Positions 14,992 through 23,145 of a stretch of 33,449 bases of DNA are shown piece by piece. Positions within the stretch are counted from its first letter, which is position 1, and every line of letters starts with the position of its first letter. The notes under the pieces were generated by a model that was given only the letters and a program-made list of their open reading frames with translations, had not been told where the DNA came from and ran no database searches. The DNA comes from a bacterium. GTDB lineage: Bacteria > SM23-31. Made by a program: the position numbers and the translations under genes. The stretch lies in contig JANQEH010000239.1 in the NCBI GenBank assembly GCA_028278455.1, positions 1-33,449 of the forward strand, given 5' to 3'.

Positions 14992-16323
14992 GTGAATTTC
15001 CGATCATTAAATTTGAAAATAATTACAATTATACTCTTGTTTTCTTCAGGCGTTTTTGCTCAATCTGAGAGTGGAACGATGTCTCTTACGATGGACAGGG
15101 CTATTTCTCTGGCGCTGGAGAAGAACAGGGACATTCTTATAGCTAAGGAAGCGCAGAAGAAAGCCGACCAGCAAGTAAGGGAGGCGCGATCAGGAGCTTT
15201 CCCGCATCTCAGCGTCTCAAACATTTATACGAGAAATATTTATCTCCCGTCATTTTTTCTGAGTTTTGATGGAGAGGTGCAGAAAATTCAGGTCGGTGCA
15301 GCAAATGCGGTACAATCTGTTGCATCCTTAAACCAGACGCTGTATTCCGGCGGCAGGACATGGGTGGCGATAGATATCGCAAAGCTGTATTCGGAATCAT
15401 TCACAGAAGCGCTTGATTTTACGGAAAAAAGCATTGTGTTACAGGTTAAGCAGCAGTTTCTCGCTGTTTTACTCGGTAAGGAGGTGCTGAAAGTCAACCG
15501 GAGAAATCTCGAGCTTGCAGATTCACATTACAAGAATCTGCAGACATTATACAGCAAGGGAGCAGCATCGGAGTTCGATCTTCTAAGGGCTGAAGTGCAG
15601 GCTGCGAATACAAAACCGGCAGTTATTACTGCTGAGAACTCTCTTGAACTGCAGAAGGACAGGCTGAAAGTTGTCATTGGACTCCCCCTTGAACAGAATA
15701 TTGAGATCGTTGGGGATCTATCGCCTGAATTCATCGAGGAATCATCTCTTTTTGAGGCTTCGAAAGAGGCCCATTTGAACAGAAGTGATTTTAAAAACCT
15801 CGAACTTACACGTGAAGCTATGAATAAAAGGATCAAGATTGAGAGGGCAGGATGGTTCCCGACAATAAGCCTGACTTCCCAATACCAGTTTTCCGGACAG
15901 GCAGATGATTTCACATTCGGCCCTAAGAACACGAGTAACAGCGTCAATGCAATGCTGAATATTAATTTCTCGATCTTTGACGGTTTTCAGACCGCATCTA
16001 AAGTCCAGCAGGCACAGATTGATGTTCGGGATATGGATCTCCGGATCGAGAATTTGAGACAGAATATCAATATCCAGATCGTGGAGGCCTTAAATAAGAT
16101 GGAAGAGGCGAGAAAGCGATATGAGGCACTTAGCAGAACTGTTGCACAGGCACAAAAAGCATACGATATAGCCCTTGTCAGGTATAATTCCGGTCAGGGA
16201 ACACAGCTTGATCTATTTGACGCTCAAATAGCTCTTGAAACTGCTCAGTTAAGCAATATTCAGAGTGTTTTCGATTATGAAGTGGCAAAAGCTCAGTGGC
16301 TTTATTCAATAGGAAAAAACTAA
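14992..16323 (+). CDS. TolC-family outer-membrane efflux protein
   Basis: I place the start at GTG 14992: AAGGAGG at 14980-14986 sits 5 bases ahead, and the product begins with a signal peptide (VNFRSLNLK, hydrophobic core, GVFAQ). Upstream TTG 14962 and ATG 14977 are in frame but lack an SD and spoil the signal sequence. The 443-residue product has two outer-membrane efflux protein repeats. They are helical hairpins rich in Ala/Gln/Glu, with 'MTMDRAISLALEKNRDI'-type repeat starts, 'FSIFDGFQTASKVQQAQ' and the C-terminal 'VRYNSGQGTQLDLFDAQIALETAQ'. TolC proteins form the trimeric exit duct of tripartite pumps. It is the first structural gene of the efflux operon, with 27 bases to the adaptor gene. 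Confidence 0.94.
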   Translation: MNFRSLNLKIITIILLFSSGVFAQSESGTMSLTMDRAISLALEKNRDILIAKEAQKKADQQVREARSGAFPHLSVSNIYTRNIYLPSFFLSFDGEVQKIQVGAANAVQSVASLNQTLYSGGRTWVAIDIAKLYSESFTEALDFTEKSIVLQVKQQFLAVLLGKEVLKVNRRNLELADSHYKNLQTLYSKGAASEFDLLRAEVQAANTKPAVITAENSLELQKDRLKVVIGLPLEQNIEIVGDLSPEFIEESSLFEASKEAHLNRSDFKNLELTREAMNKRIKIERAGWFPTISLTSQYQFSGQADDFTFGPKNTSNSVNAMLNINFSIFDGFQTASKVQQAQIDVRDMDLRIENLRQNINIQIVEALNKMEEARKRYEALSRTVAQAQKAYDIALVRYNSGQGTQLDLFDAQIALETAQLSNIQSVFDYEVAKAQWLYSIGKN

Positions 16324-16350
16324 AAATAATATATCTCCAGGGAGAGTAAA

Positions 16351-17415
16351 ATGAAAAAGTACATTTTTATAATTCTATTCGTTTTTGTTGCCGTTCTGAT
16401 CTACCAGGGCATTCAGGCGAGCATTGAAAGATCAAAAGCGGAAGTAATGACAATAGATAGGTACCAGGAGCAGAATGGTGTTCCGGTGGTCACAGCTAAG
16501 GCCGAATTAAAGGACCTGAGCCTGACAAAAAGCTATACCGGATCCATACGCGGGTATGAGCAGGCTGATGCGGCTGCAAAGATCATGGAAAATATAGCGA
16601 AATTTAATGTGTCACTCGGTCAGAATGTACGAGAGGGGCAGATCCTGCTGAATCTTGACAAGCAGAGCCCGACAGCACAGTACAGGCAGGCAAAGGATGC
16701 TCTGGATGATGCAAATATCGATCTTGAAAGGAATAAAGAACTTCTTGATGCCGGGGCAATTTCTCAGCAGGTTTTTGAGAAGACCGAGCTTGCACAGAAA
16801 ATCGCCCGTGCAAATTACGACGCAGTTGTCAGTATGCTCGAGATCAAATCCCCGATTAGCGGAACGGTAACGGATATTTTTTACGAAAAAGGCGAGACTG
16901 TATCACCCGGTATGCCGATAATGAGAATCGCCACTCTCGGACGGGTAATAATTGAGATCGAAGTCGGGGAAACAGAGATACCTCTCCTGGAGAAGGGGCA
17001 GAAGGCAGTAGTTTCCGCGAAATCATATCCCGACCAGATTTTCGAAGGCAGTGTCTATACGATAGCTCTTTCGACAGATCCTCAGAAAAGGAATTTCAAC
17101 ATCGAGATATTGATCCCGAATTCAGATAAGAAACTTAAACCGGGAATGTTCTCAATTGTTGAGCTGATCATAAACAGGATTGAAGGAGCAGTTGCAGTTC
17201 CCGCTGATGCTGTCATCAGAAATGGCGATTCGTATTATGTTTATGTTGTTCAGAGTAATAATACTGTTAAACAGGTATCGATCGAGCCCGGTGTTAATGA
17301 CGGTGAGTGGATCGAAGTGCCGTCAGGAATTTCTGATGGTGATGTAATTGTGATCGAAGGACATAACAGGCTGAAAGACGGAGTAAAAGTGATCACTGAA
17401 TCGGAAACCAACTAA
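16351..17415 (+). CDS. RND efflux periplasmic adaptor (membrane fusion protein)
   Basis: The protein has 354 residues, with ATG after AGGGAGAG. An N-terminal hydrophobic anchor covers residues 4-23. The core order is that of HlyD/AcrA-type adaptors. A lipoyl half-motif ('GYEQADAAAKIMENIAKFNVSLGQNVREGQILLNLD') precedes a short alpha-hairpin ('YRQAKDALDDANIDLERNKELLDAGAISQQVFEKTEL'). The second lipoyl half ('SPISGTVTDIFYEKGETVSPGMPIMRIATL') and beta-barrel and membrane-proximal domains ('GMFSIVELIINRIEGAVAVPADAVI') follow. It links the inner-membrane RND pump to TolC and is assembled in the periplasm. The gene is co-oriented and closely spaced (27 and 15 bases) with the flanking operon members. 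Confidence 0.94.
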   Translation: MKKYIFIILFVFVAVLIYQGIQASIERSKAEVMTIDRYQEQNGVPVVTAKAELKDLSLTKSYTGSIRGYEQADAAAKIMENIAKFNVSLGQNVREGQILLNLDKQSPTAQYRQAKDALDDANIDLERNKELLDAGAISQQVFEKTELAQKIARANYDAVVSMLEIKSPISGTVTDIFYEKGETVSPGMPIMRIATLGRVIIEIEVGETEIPLLEKGQKAVVSAKSYPDQIFEGSVYTIALSTDPQKRNFNIEILIPNSDKKLKPGMFSIVELIINRIEGAVAVPADAVIRNGDSYYVYVVQSNNTVKQVSIEPGVNDGEWIEVPSGISDGDVIVIEGHNRLKDGVKVITESETN

Positions 17416-17430
17416 CTTTAGGGACAGACT

Positions 17431-20400
17431 ATGTTTTTCACCAGATTATCAGTAATGCGCCCCGTCCTGATGACGATGTTTATTTTGTCGTTTGTCGTTC
17501 TTGGCGTGTTTTCTTATACAGATCTTGCTACTGACCTATTCCCGGAAGTAGAGATTCCGGTAGTTACAGTCCGTGTGATATATCCGGGTGCAGGTCCAGC
17601 TGAGATCGAAAATCTAATTACAAGGCATGTGGAAGAGGAGGTAAGCGCCATTAACGGCGTAGACAAGATCACATCGAGCTCTATTGAAGGCGCATCGATT
17701 GTTGTTGTAGAGTTTAAGCTCGAGACGGATCTGGATGTTGCCGCCAATGACGTTAAGGATAAAGTCGAACTTGTAAAGCCGAAACTTCCGGAAGATGCAG
17801 AAGATCCTGTCGTTATGAAATTCGATATGGGTGCTTCATCGGTTGTAGACCTCGCTGTTTCGAGTCCGAGGCCGCTGGAAGAAGTCTACGAAATGACAGA
17901 TGATATAATAAAACCCGAATTGTTGAAAATCGATGGACTCGCTTCTGTCAATATAGTCGGTGGTAAAGAAAGAGAAATACAGATCCATTTCGACCGGGAA
18001 CTCATGAGGGCACAGAATTTAGGTGTTACTGACATTATCATGGGTATATCGGCAGAGAACCTGAATATTCCAAGCGGCCATATCACTGAAAAGCGCAAAG
18101 AATTCACGATCAGGGTTTCGGGCGAGTTCGAGACCGTTAATGATATCAGGAATGTGATACTTTCGGCTGAAGGAGGCAGGAATGTCCGGTTGAGGGATAT
18201 AGCAAATGTTTATGATACTTTCAAGGAACAGAGGCAAACAGCAAGGTTCAATGATGAAGTCAGTGTTGGTGTAACGCTTATCAAGAGACCGGATGCCAAC
18301 CTTGTTGAGGTTGCCGATCAGGTTTTCAGCGGGATCGATAGATTGAAGTCTGAACTGCCTGCTGATATGTCGATAAGCGTTGCTAATGATAATTCGCAGT
18401 TCATCAGGAGTACGATCAGCGAGGTAATCAATAATATCGGTATAGGTATTATTCTGACATCAGTGATTCTCTACCTGTTCCTCCATACATGGCAGGGTAC
18501 GTTGATAGCCGCACTGGCAATGCCGACGTCGATTATCTCAACCTTTATCCTGATCAGATTTGCGGGATTTACTATCAACTTCATGACCCTGCTGGGTCTC
18601 GCGGTTACAGTAGGTGTCCTTGTAACGAACTCGATCGTAGTGCTTGAGAATATTTTCAGGTATGTAAAGACTGAGAAAGACGCCGGACAAGCTTCTATAA
18701 AAGGAACAGTGGAGATTGCTACCGCTGTAGGCGCGAGTACACTGACGAATGTAGTGGTGTTTACTCCGATGGCATTCATGGGAGGTATAATCGGACAATT
18801 CTTCTTCGCGTTCGGATTAACGGTTGCATTTGCGACAATCTTTTCGTTTCTGATTGCAATTACCATGACCCCGATGCTTGCTTCAAAACTGCTTATAAAG
18901 GATAAGAAGAAAGGATACGGTTTTGATATTTTTGCAGTTAGTATTCTGTCATTAATCGCAGCTGTTATCCTGATCGGCGGCTTTGGATTTGTCGGAAATA
19001 CTTTAAGTATATATGATCCGACTATCTCCCTGTTCACAGGTATTCTGATAGGTCTTGCTTTAACACTGGCAGTGGCGAGAATGCTTTTCAAGATTCCGAT
19101 GGATAAACTGACCGCTAATCCGATATACAAAATATGGAAAGTTCTGGTTTACGCGGGTATAATTGTTCTCGCAGGTGGTCTGATCTTCGTTATTATGCAG
19201 TATCTTTTCAACACACAGATCTCTATCGGAATAATGATCTTTCTGCTTATCGTATTCATAATGGATAAAAGTTTCGGATTCCTCACAAAATTCGGCAACG
19301 GTTGGGACAGATTCTATGACAAGCTCGCGGAAGACTATAAGAAGAGCCTTGGCTGGGCTCTAAGTCATAAGATCACCGTAATAGTTATAATAGCATTTTT
19401 CTTCTTCTTTGCCCTTTTCATCTCGAGGTATATCGGTTCGGAATTCATGACCCAGAGCGACCAGGGGTATATCGGGATATCAGTAGAACTTCCTCCGGGA
19501 TCGAATTACGATCAAACGGATAAAGTTCTTCACAGGATTGAGGATGAATTAAAGAATTTTCCGGATATCGAGAGTTATTACACAATCCTCGGGCAGGCAA
19601 CCGGAACCTTCGTAGGAAATAATGAAGGAGTCCAGTTCGGTGAGATAACAGTAAAGCTGGTCGATTTCGAGGAGAGAGGTAAGACAACCCTAGAGGTTAT
19701 AGAGGAGTTGAAACCCGTATTATCAACGATCCCGACTGCACAAATACTACTTGCTGAGCGCGAGTCAAGCGGCGGCGATGGTGGATCCGGGCTTCAAATT
19801 GAGATAACCGGAGACGACCTGGATGTGCTTAACAGGATAGCCGATGATGTTATGCGTGTTGCTGAGAATACTCCCGGGACTGTCAACCTTCAGTCAACCT
19901 GGAAGGAAGGTGTACCGGAATACCAGATTATTCCTAACAGGGAGAAACTCGCGGATTACGGTATTTCAGTATTAACCCTTGCATCGGTAATGAGATCATC
20001 GATCGAAGGAAATATCGCGACAAAATACCGCCTTGGAAACAAAGAATATGATGTCAGGATCCAGCTCGGAGAAGACTACAGGGAATTTGCCGATCAGATC
20101 AAAGAAGTTACTGTTAAGAAGGACGATAACTTCATACCTCTAACAGAACTTGCGGAAGTTAAATTCACCGAAGGTCCGACTTCTATTGCAAGAAAGGATA
20201 AGAAAAGACTTGTCTCGATCACAGGTGATTTTGTTAACAGGAGCATGGGTGATGTTGTTGCGGATATCCGGTCAGAAACGGACAATTTCGACCTGCAGCC
20301 CGGATACGCTATAACATTCGGAGGTATGACTGAAATGCAGGAAGAATCTTTCGCTGAACTTGCAAGGACACTTATACTGGCGGTGATCCTATCATATATG

Positions 20401-20859
20401 GTCCTCGCCGCGATCATGGAGTCATTCATTCTGCCGTTCATAATTATGATCACTTTACCGCTTGCGCTTGTTGGAGTTATGATATCTCTGCTGGTCACAG
20501 GAAATACTATCAGTATCATTTCTCTCATGGCGATGGTTATGCTCGTTGGTATAGTAGTTAACAACGCGATCCTAATGATCGATTATATCAGGATTCTCCG
20601 CGACCGGGGTAAAGAAATAAGGGAAGCGATACTCGAGGCATGCGCTGTAAGGCTGAGGCCGATTATAATGACAAACCTTGCAACTGCGATCAGCATGCTT
20701 CCTCTTGCACTCGGAATCGGCGAGGGTGCCGAGATGAGGGCTCCGATGGCGATAGTATCCATAGGTGCGCTGATAACTTCAACGACATTTACACTATATC
20801 TTATCCCTGTTCTATATAACGGGATAGAGGTAATCCGCGCAAAAAGCGTAAAGGTATAA
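17431..20859 (+). CDS. RND efflux permease with extra membrane segments and non-canonical relay residues
   Basis: The protein has 1142 residues and is AcrB/CusA-like throughout: N-terminal 'MRPVLMTMFILSFVVLGVFSY', porter domains, and TM1-6 and TM7-12 blocks ('YMVLAAIMESFILPFIIMITLPLALVG'). It would export substrates from the inner membrane or periplasm using the ion gradient. Two features differ from AcrB. At the TM4 Asp pair the sequence is 'GVLVTNSIVVLEN' (Thr399, Asn400). At the TM10 Lys position it is 'GIVVNNAILMIDY' (Asn1044). Between TM6 and TM7 (about residues 491-625) lies an insertion with about four hydrophobic helices. It is the last gene of the operon, 15 bases after the adaptor. 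Substrate class (drug, bile, lipid or metal) cannot be read from sequence. Confidence 0.93.
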   Translation: MFFTRLSVMRPVLMTMFILSFVVLGVFSYTDLATDLFPEVEIPVVTVRVIYPGAGPAEIENLITRHVEEEVSAINGVDKITSSSIEGASIVVVEFKLETDLDVAANDVKDKVELVKPKLPEDAEDPVVMKFDMGASSVVDLAVSSPRPLEEVYEMTDDIIKPELLKIDGLASVNIVGGKEREIQIHFDRELMRAQNLGVTDIIMGISAENLNIPSGHITEKRKEFTIRVSGEFETVNDIRNVILSAEGGRNVRLRDIANVYDTFKEQRQTARFNDEVSVGVTLIKRPDANLVEVADQVFSGIDRLKSELPADMSISVANDNSQFIRSTISEVINNIGIGIILTSVILYLFLHTWQGTLIAALAMPTSIISTFILIRFAGFTINFMTLLGLAVTVGVLVTNSIVVLENIFRYVKTEKDAGQASIKGTVEIATAVGASTLTNVVVFTPMAFMGGIIGQFFFAFGLTVAFATIFSFLIAITMTPMLASKLLIKDKKKGYGFDIFAVSILSLIAAVILIGGFGFVGNTLSIYDPTISLFTGILIGLALTLAVARMLFKIPMDKLTANPIYKIWKVLVYAGIIVLAGGLIFVIMQYLFNTQISIGIMIFLLIVFIMDKSFGFLTKFGNGWDRFYDKLAEDYKKSLGWALSHKITVIVIIAFFFFFALFISRYIGSEFMTQSDQGYIGISVELPPGSNYDQTDKVLHRIEDELKNFPDIESYYTILGQATGTFVGNNEGVQFGEITVKLVDFEERGKTTLEVIEELKPVLSTIPTAQILLAERESSGGDGGSGLQIEITGDDLDVLNRIADDVMRVAENTPGTVNLQSTWKEGVPEYQIIPNREKLADYGISVLTLASVMRSSIEGNIATKYRLGNKEYDVRIQLGEDYREFADQIKEVTVKKDDNFIPLTELAEVKFTEGPTSIARKDKKRLVSITGDFVNRSMGDVVADIRSETDNFDLQPGYAITFGGMTEMQEESFAELARTLILAVILSYMVLAAIMESFILPFIIMITLPLALVGVMISLLVTGNTISIISLMAMVMLVGIVVNNAILMIDYIRILRDRGKEIREAILEACAVRLRPIIMTNLATAISMLPLALGIGEGAEMRAPMAIVSIGALITSTTFTLYLIPVLYNGIEVIRAKSVKV

Positions 20860-20891
20860 GTCTGTAAACAAGGTGATAAGGAACTCAGATT

Positions 20892-20932
20892 TTCTCCGGA
20901 TTGTTATAGAATACTCATAACGATCCGGAGAA
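20892..20932 (+). promoter_or_regulatory. 16-bp 5'-leader hairpin covering the ribosome binding site
   Basis: The arms 20892-20907 (TTCTCCGGATTGTTAT) and 20917-20932 (ATAACGATCCGGAGAA) pair at all 16 positions, one as G-U, around a 9-base loop. The 3' arm contains the GGAG SD of the gene starting at 20938. Neither strand shows a T-run after the stem, so it is not a simple intrinsic terminator. It may control translation by hiding the SD. A DNA-level operator is the alternative. Confidence 0.65.
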
Positions 20933-20937
20933 GATAA

Positions 20938-21573
20938 ATGATTAATCAAAGAACAAATACAAAATTTAATTATCTACCGAAACTGGTTTTTCTGACCATA
21001 ACTGCATTATTTTTTATCCATTCTCCGTCTTTATCATGGCAGACTAAAAGTATTCCGGTACTGAACAGGAAATTTCCTGATCTGGCACTTAGAACGTTGA
21101 CAGACGAAGAAATTTCGCTCTCGGATTATACCGGAAAGAAGAATGTTGTTCTTGTTACAGTTAGAGGTTGGGTGGGGTACTGGTGACCTTATTGCAGACG
21201 TCAGGCTGGCGATCTGAATGATGTTTACGGTGAATTTAAGAAACTGAACACAGAGGTACTTTTCATAACACCCGACAGTAAAGAAATGGCCCTGGGGTTC
21301 TTTGAAAAAGCAGGTGTATCTCCCGATTTTCCTGTGCTTCTTGATCCGGATTTCAATGTGATGAAAAAACTTCTGCTGTATGATGAAGCACAGATATTTA
21401 CTACGCCGGGAGGTGAAAAAGGAAGTGATCTGCCGAAGGGTGAAGCCCTGCCGGCAACATTCATTATTGATATGAACGGGATCCTGAAATTCAAATATCT
21501 CCCGCAGTATTATTCCGACAGGCCGCCTGTTGATTATCTGCTCGAGATACTGCCTGCTTTGGTCAGTAAATAG
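20938..21573 (+). CDS. Peroxiredoxin/thioredoxin-fold selenoprotein with in-frame TGA (Sec83)
   Basis: This reads as one gene of 211 residues through the TGA at 21184-21186. Residues 13-34 are a signal or anchor segment. The AhpC/TSA-redoxin domain starts at about residue 45 ('RKFPDLALRTLTDEEISLSDY'), followed by 'VVLVTVRGWVGYW-U-PYC'. The TGA is exactly where relatives have the first Cys of a Cys-Pro-x-Cys redox centre, giving Sec83-Pro-Tyr-Cys86. The frame continues with standard redoxin motifs ('EVLFITPDSKEMALGFFEKAG', 'FPVLLDPDFNV', 'ALPATFIIDMNGILKF'). A compact hairpin follows the TGA. It would act as a thiol/selenol oxidoreductase or peroxidase outside the cytoplasm. A simple nonsense mutation is the alternative, but codon-perfect placement and intact downstream sequence argue against it. 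Sec-insertion genes are not in this window. Confidence 0.88.
21191..21219 (+). promoter_or_regulatory. Candidate bacterial SECIS hairpin
   Basis: The inner stem is CAGA-CGUC (21195-21202) pairing with GGCG-A-UCUG (21208-21216), with one bulged A at 21212. The loop AGGCU (21203-21207) carries Gs. AUU 21191-21193 pairs with AAU 21217-21219 across a bulged G21194. The loop begins 16 bases after the TGA, within the spacing reported for bacterial SECIS elements. The hairpin lies within the coding sequence, as required in bacteria. Confidence 0.7.
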
Positions 21574-21643
21574 ATAAAATTAATACCGGGCTGCCAGGTT
21601 AACCGGCTGTTCGTGGGTTTTTAACCAAAGCTTTAAGAATATC

Positions 21644-21736
21644 ACTGTCGGTGAAAACACCAACAGTGAGAGTGAGTATAATGAATATAGTGATGATCCG
21701 AAATTTGCTGTGTGTTGGCGTTTTCACCAACACACT
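21644..21736. repeat. Pair of inverted GTTGGTGTTTTCACC-type hairpins
   Basis: A hairpin at 21644-21667 (ACTGTCGGTG-AAAA-CACCAACAGT) and one at about 21709-21735 (GTGTGTTGG.. and CACCAACACAC around TTTT) are related to each other in opposite orientation. They fill the non-coding spacer between the selenoprotein and metallophosphoesterase genes. They look like a dispersed palindromic repeat and may also end transcription, although no T-run follows. Confidence 0.55.
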
Positions 21737-21794
21737 TAAAGATGAATTAGACTTTTAGTAAGAACACAAACATTAAGCATTAAAAAGAAGCAAT

Positions 21795-23051
21795 ATGTTA
21801 AGATTTTTACTGGTAATAGCAATATACGCAGCAATACAGTTATATTTCTTCAGTAAAACAAGAAGATATATAAAGGAGGTATTCACGGGCAATATCCGCA
21901 ATAGGATCAATATTGCTTTTATAGTTTTTTTCATATATATAAACAGCCTTTTCGGTCTAACATATTTGATCCCGGAAGATAATCCTCCGCTGATCTTGCA
22001 GATATTTGTTGATAAACCGTTCTGGATATGGCTGATATCGTCAATAATGTTATTCCTTATTTTTCTTGCAAAGGATATTCTTGTATCGGTATACAGGGGG
22101 ATAATGAAACTGGTGTCTGTTATCAAGAATCAAATAAAAGATGACAAGCAGACGGAATTAGTTGAGGTGGATCCGGTCAGGAGGAGAATGATCAAGGCCG
22201 CCTCAGCCGGGCTTGCACTTCCCCCGATAGGTTTTACCACATATGGTGTTATTACCGGATCACAGGATATCCTCGAGAACAGGTTCGAGATGCAGTTTCG
22301 GCAACTTCCGGAGAACCTGCGGGGACTTAAAATAGCGCATTTTACGGATATCCACTCTGACGAATACACGAAAAAAGAGCAGATCTTGAAGGCAGTCAAT
22401 ATCATGAACGGGGAACAGCCTGATCTCGTACTGCTTACAGGTGATTACGTTTCCCATGAGTCGAAGTATATTTATCCATGTCTTGAAGCTCTTAAGGAGA
22501 TCAGAAGCAAGCATGGTGTTTTCGCCACGATGGGAAACCACGACCACTGGACAGACCTGCCTCTGATAATCAATGAATTCGAGAAGAACGGTATACCGGT
22601 TCTGCATAATTCAGGCAGGATTCTGACGGTCAACGATACAAAGATCGACCTGCTGGGTGTAGATGATTCGAGATGGGGCAGGGCGGATATAAACCAGGCT
22701 CTGAACAGCCTGAATGATCCCGAAGTGAACGGAGGAGGTAACGGGAATCCTGTTCTGAGTACTGCCGAGGGAGGGAATTTCAAGCTGCTTTTGTCGCATC
22801 AGCCTCCATATTGGGATGTTGCCAGACAGCACGGGATCGATCTTGTCCTTGCCGGTCATACCCATGGAGGTCAGATAGCACTCAATGTGCTGGGTAAGGA
22901 AATCAGTCTTGTAGACATCTTTGCGAAGTATGTCAAGGGGACGTTCAAGGAGGGTGATTCACAGCTTTACGTCAGCCCGGGTTTCGGATTCACCGGCCCG
23001 CCCTTCCGCCTCAACAACCCACCCGAAGTGGCGATAATCACGCTGGTGTAG
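21795..23051 (+). CDS. Membrane-anchored metallophosphoesterase (YkuE/YaeI-like)
   Basis: The protein has 418 residues. Hydrophobic segments at about 1-18, 39-58 and 75-99 anchor it. 'VRRRMIKAASAGLALPP' (about 128-144) resembles a twin-arginine-type segment placed internally, as in YkuE-like relatives. The calcineurin-like domain has all five blocks in order: 'FTDIHSDEY', 'LTGDYVSH', 'GNHDHW', 'LSHQP' and 'GHTHGGQ'. These bind a two-metal centre that hydrolyses phosphoesters or lipid pyrophosphates. Known members include UDP-diacylglucosamine pyrophosphatases and unspecific phosphodiesterases, so the substrate is open. Residues 311-328 ('VNGGGNGNPVLSTAEGGN') look like an inserted repeat-encoded peptide between the normal 'LNDPE' and 'FKLLLSHQP'. 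Confidence 0.92.
   Translation: MLRFLLVIAIYAAIQLYFFSKTRRYIKEVFTGNIRNRINIAFIVFFIYINSLFGLTYLIPEDNPPLILQIFVDKPFWIWLISSIMLFLIFLAKDILVSVYRGIMKLVSVIKNQIKDDKQTELVEVDPVRRRMIKAASAGLALPPIGFTTYGVITGSQDILENRFEMQFRQLPENLRGLKIAHFTDIHSDEYTKKEQILKAVNIMNGEQPDLVLLTGDYVSHESKYIYPCLEALKEIRSKHGVFATMGNHDHWTDLPLIINEFEKNGIPVLHNSGRILTVNDTKIDLLGVDDSRWGRADINQALNSLNDPEVNGGGNGNPVLSTAEGGNFKLLLSHQPPYWDVARQHGIDLVLAGHTHGGQIALNVLGKEISLVDIFAKYVKGTFKEGDSQLYVSPGFGFTGPPFRLNNPPEVAIITLV
22725..22778 (+). repeat. Repeat-derived insertion inside the metallophosphoesterase gene
   Basis: This in-frame segment encodes residues 311-328, Gly/Asn-rich followed by PVLSTAEGG. The PVLSxxEG peptide recurs in unrelated proteins of genomes that carry a dispersed palindromic repeat family, because the repeat has a compatible open frame. 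It lies in a loop between two conserved metallophosphoesterase blocks and keeps the frame. Confidence 0.5.
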
Positions 23052-23145
23052 AAAGTGATTCTAAGTTAACTATTCTGGATTAAAAGATACATATAAATAA
23101 TTCTACAAGAGCTGATGGATTTCATGCAATGTTGAAGAGAAAATA

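Noticed and set aside
20892-20932. Hairpin after the RND gene as an ordinary intrinsic terminator
   Set aside because: Neither strand has a T-run after the stem, and the 3' arm contains the SD of the next gene; a terminator role cannot be wholly excluded.
20938-21186. Selenoprotein locus as a pseudogene with a nonsense mutation
   Set aside because: The TGA replaces precisely the redox Cys, the next Cys is intact, the frame and domain motifs are complete downstream, and a SECIS-like hairpin follows; a random stop would not be expected to meet all of these.
21286-21573. Separate 95-residue gene starting at an internal Met
   Set aside because: It is in the same frame as the upstream part, starts in the middle of the redoxin domain and has no SD.
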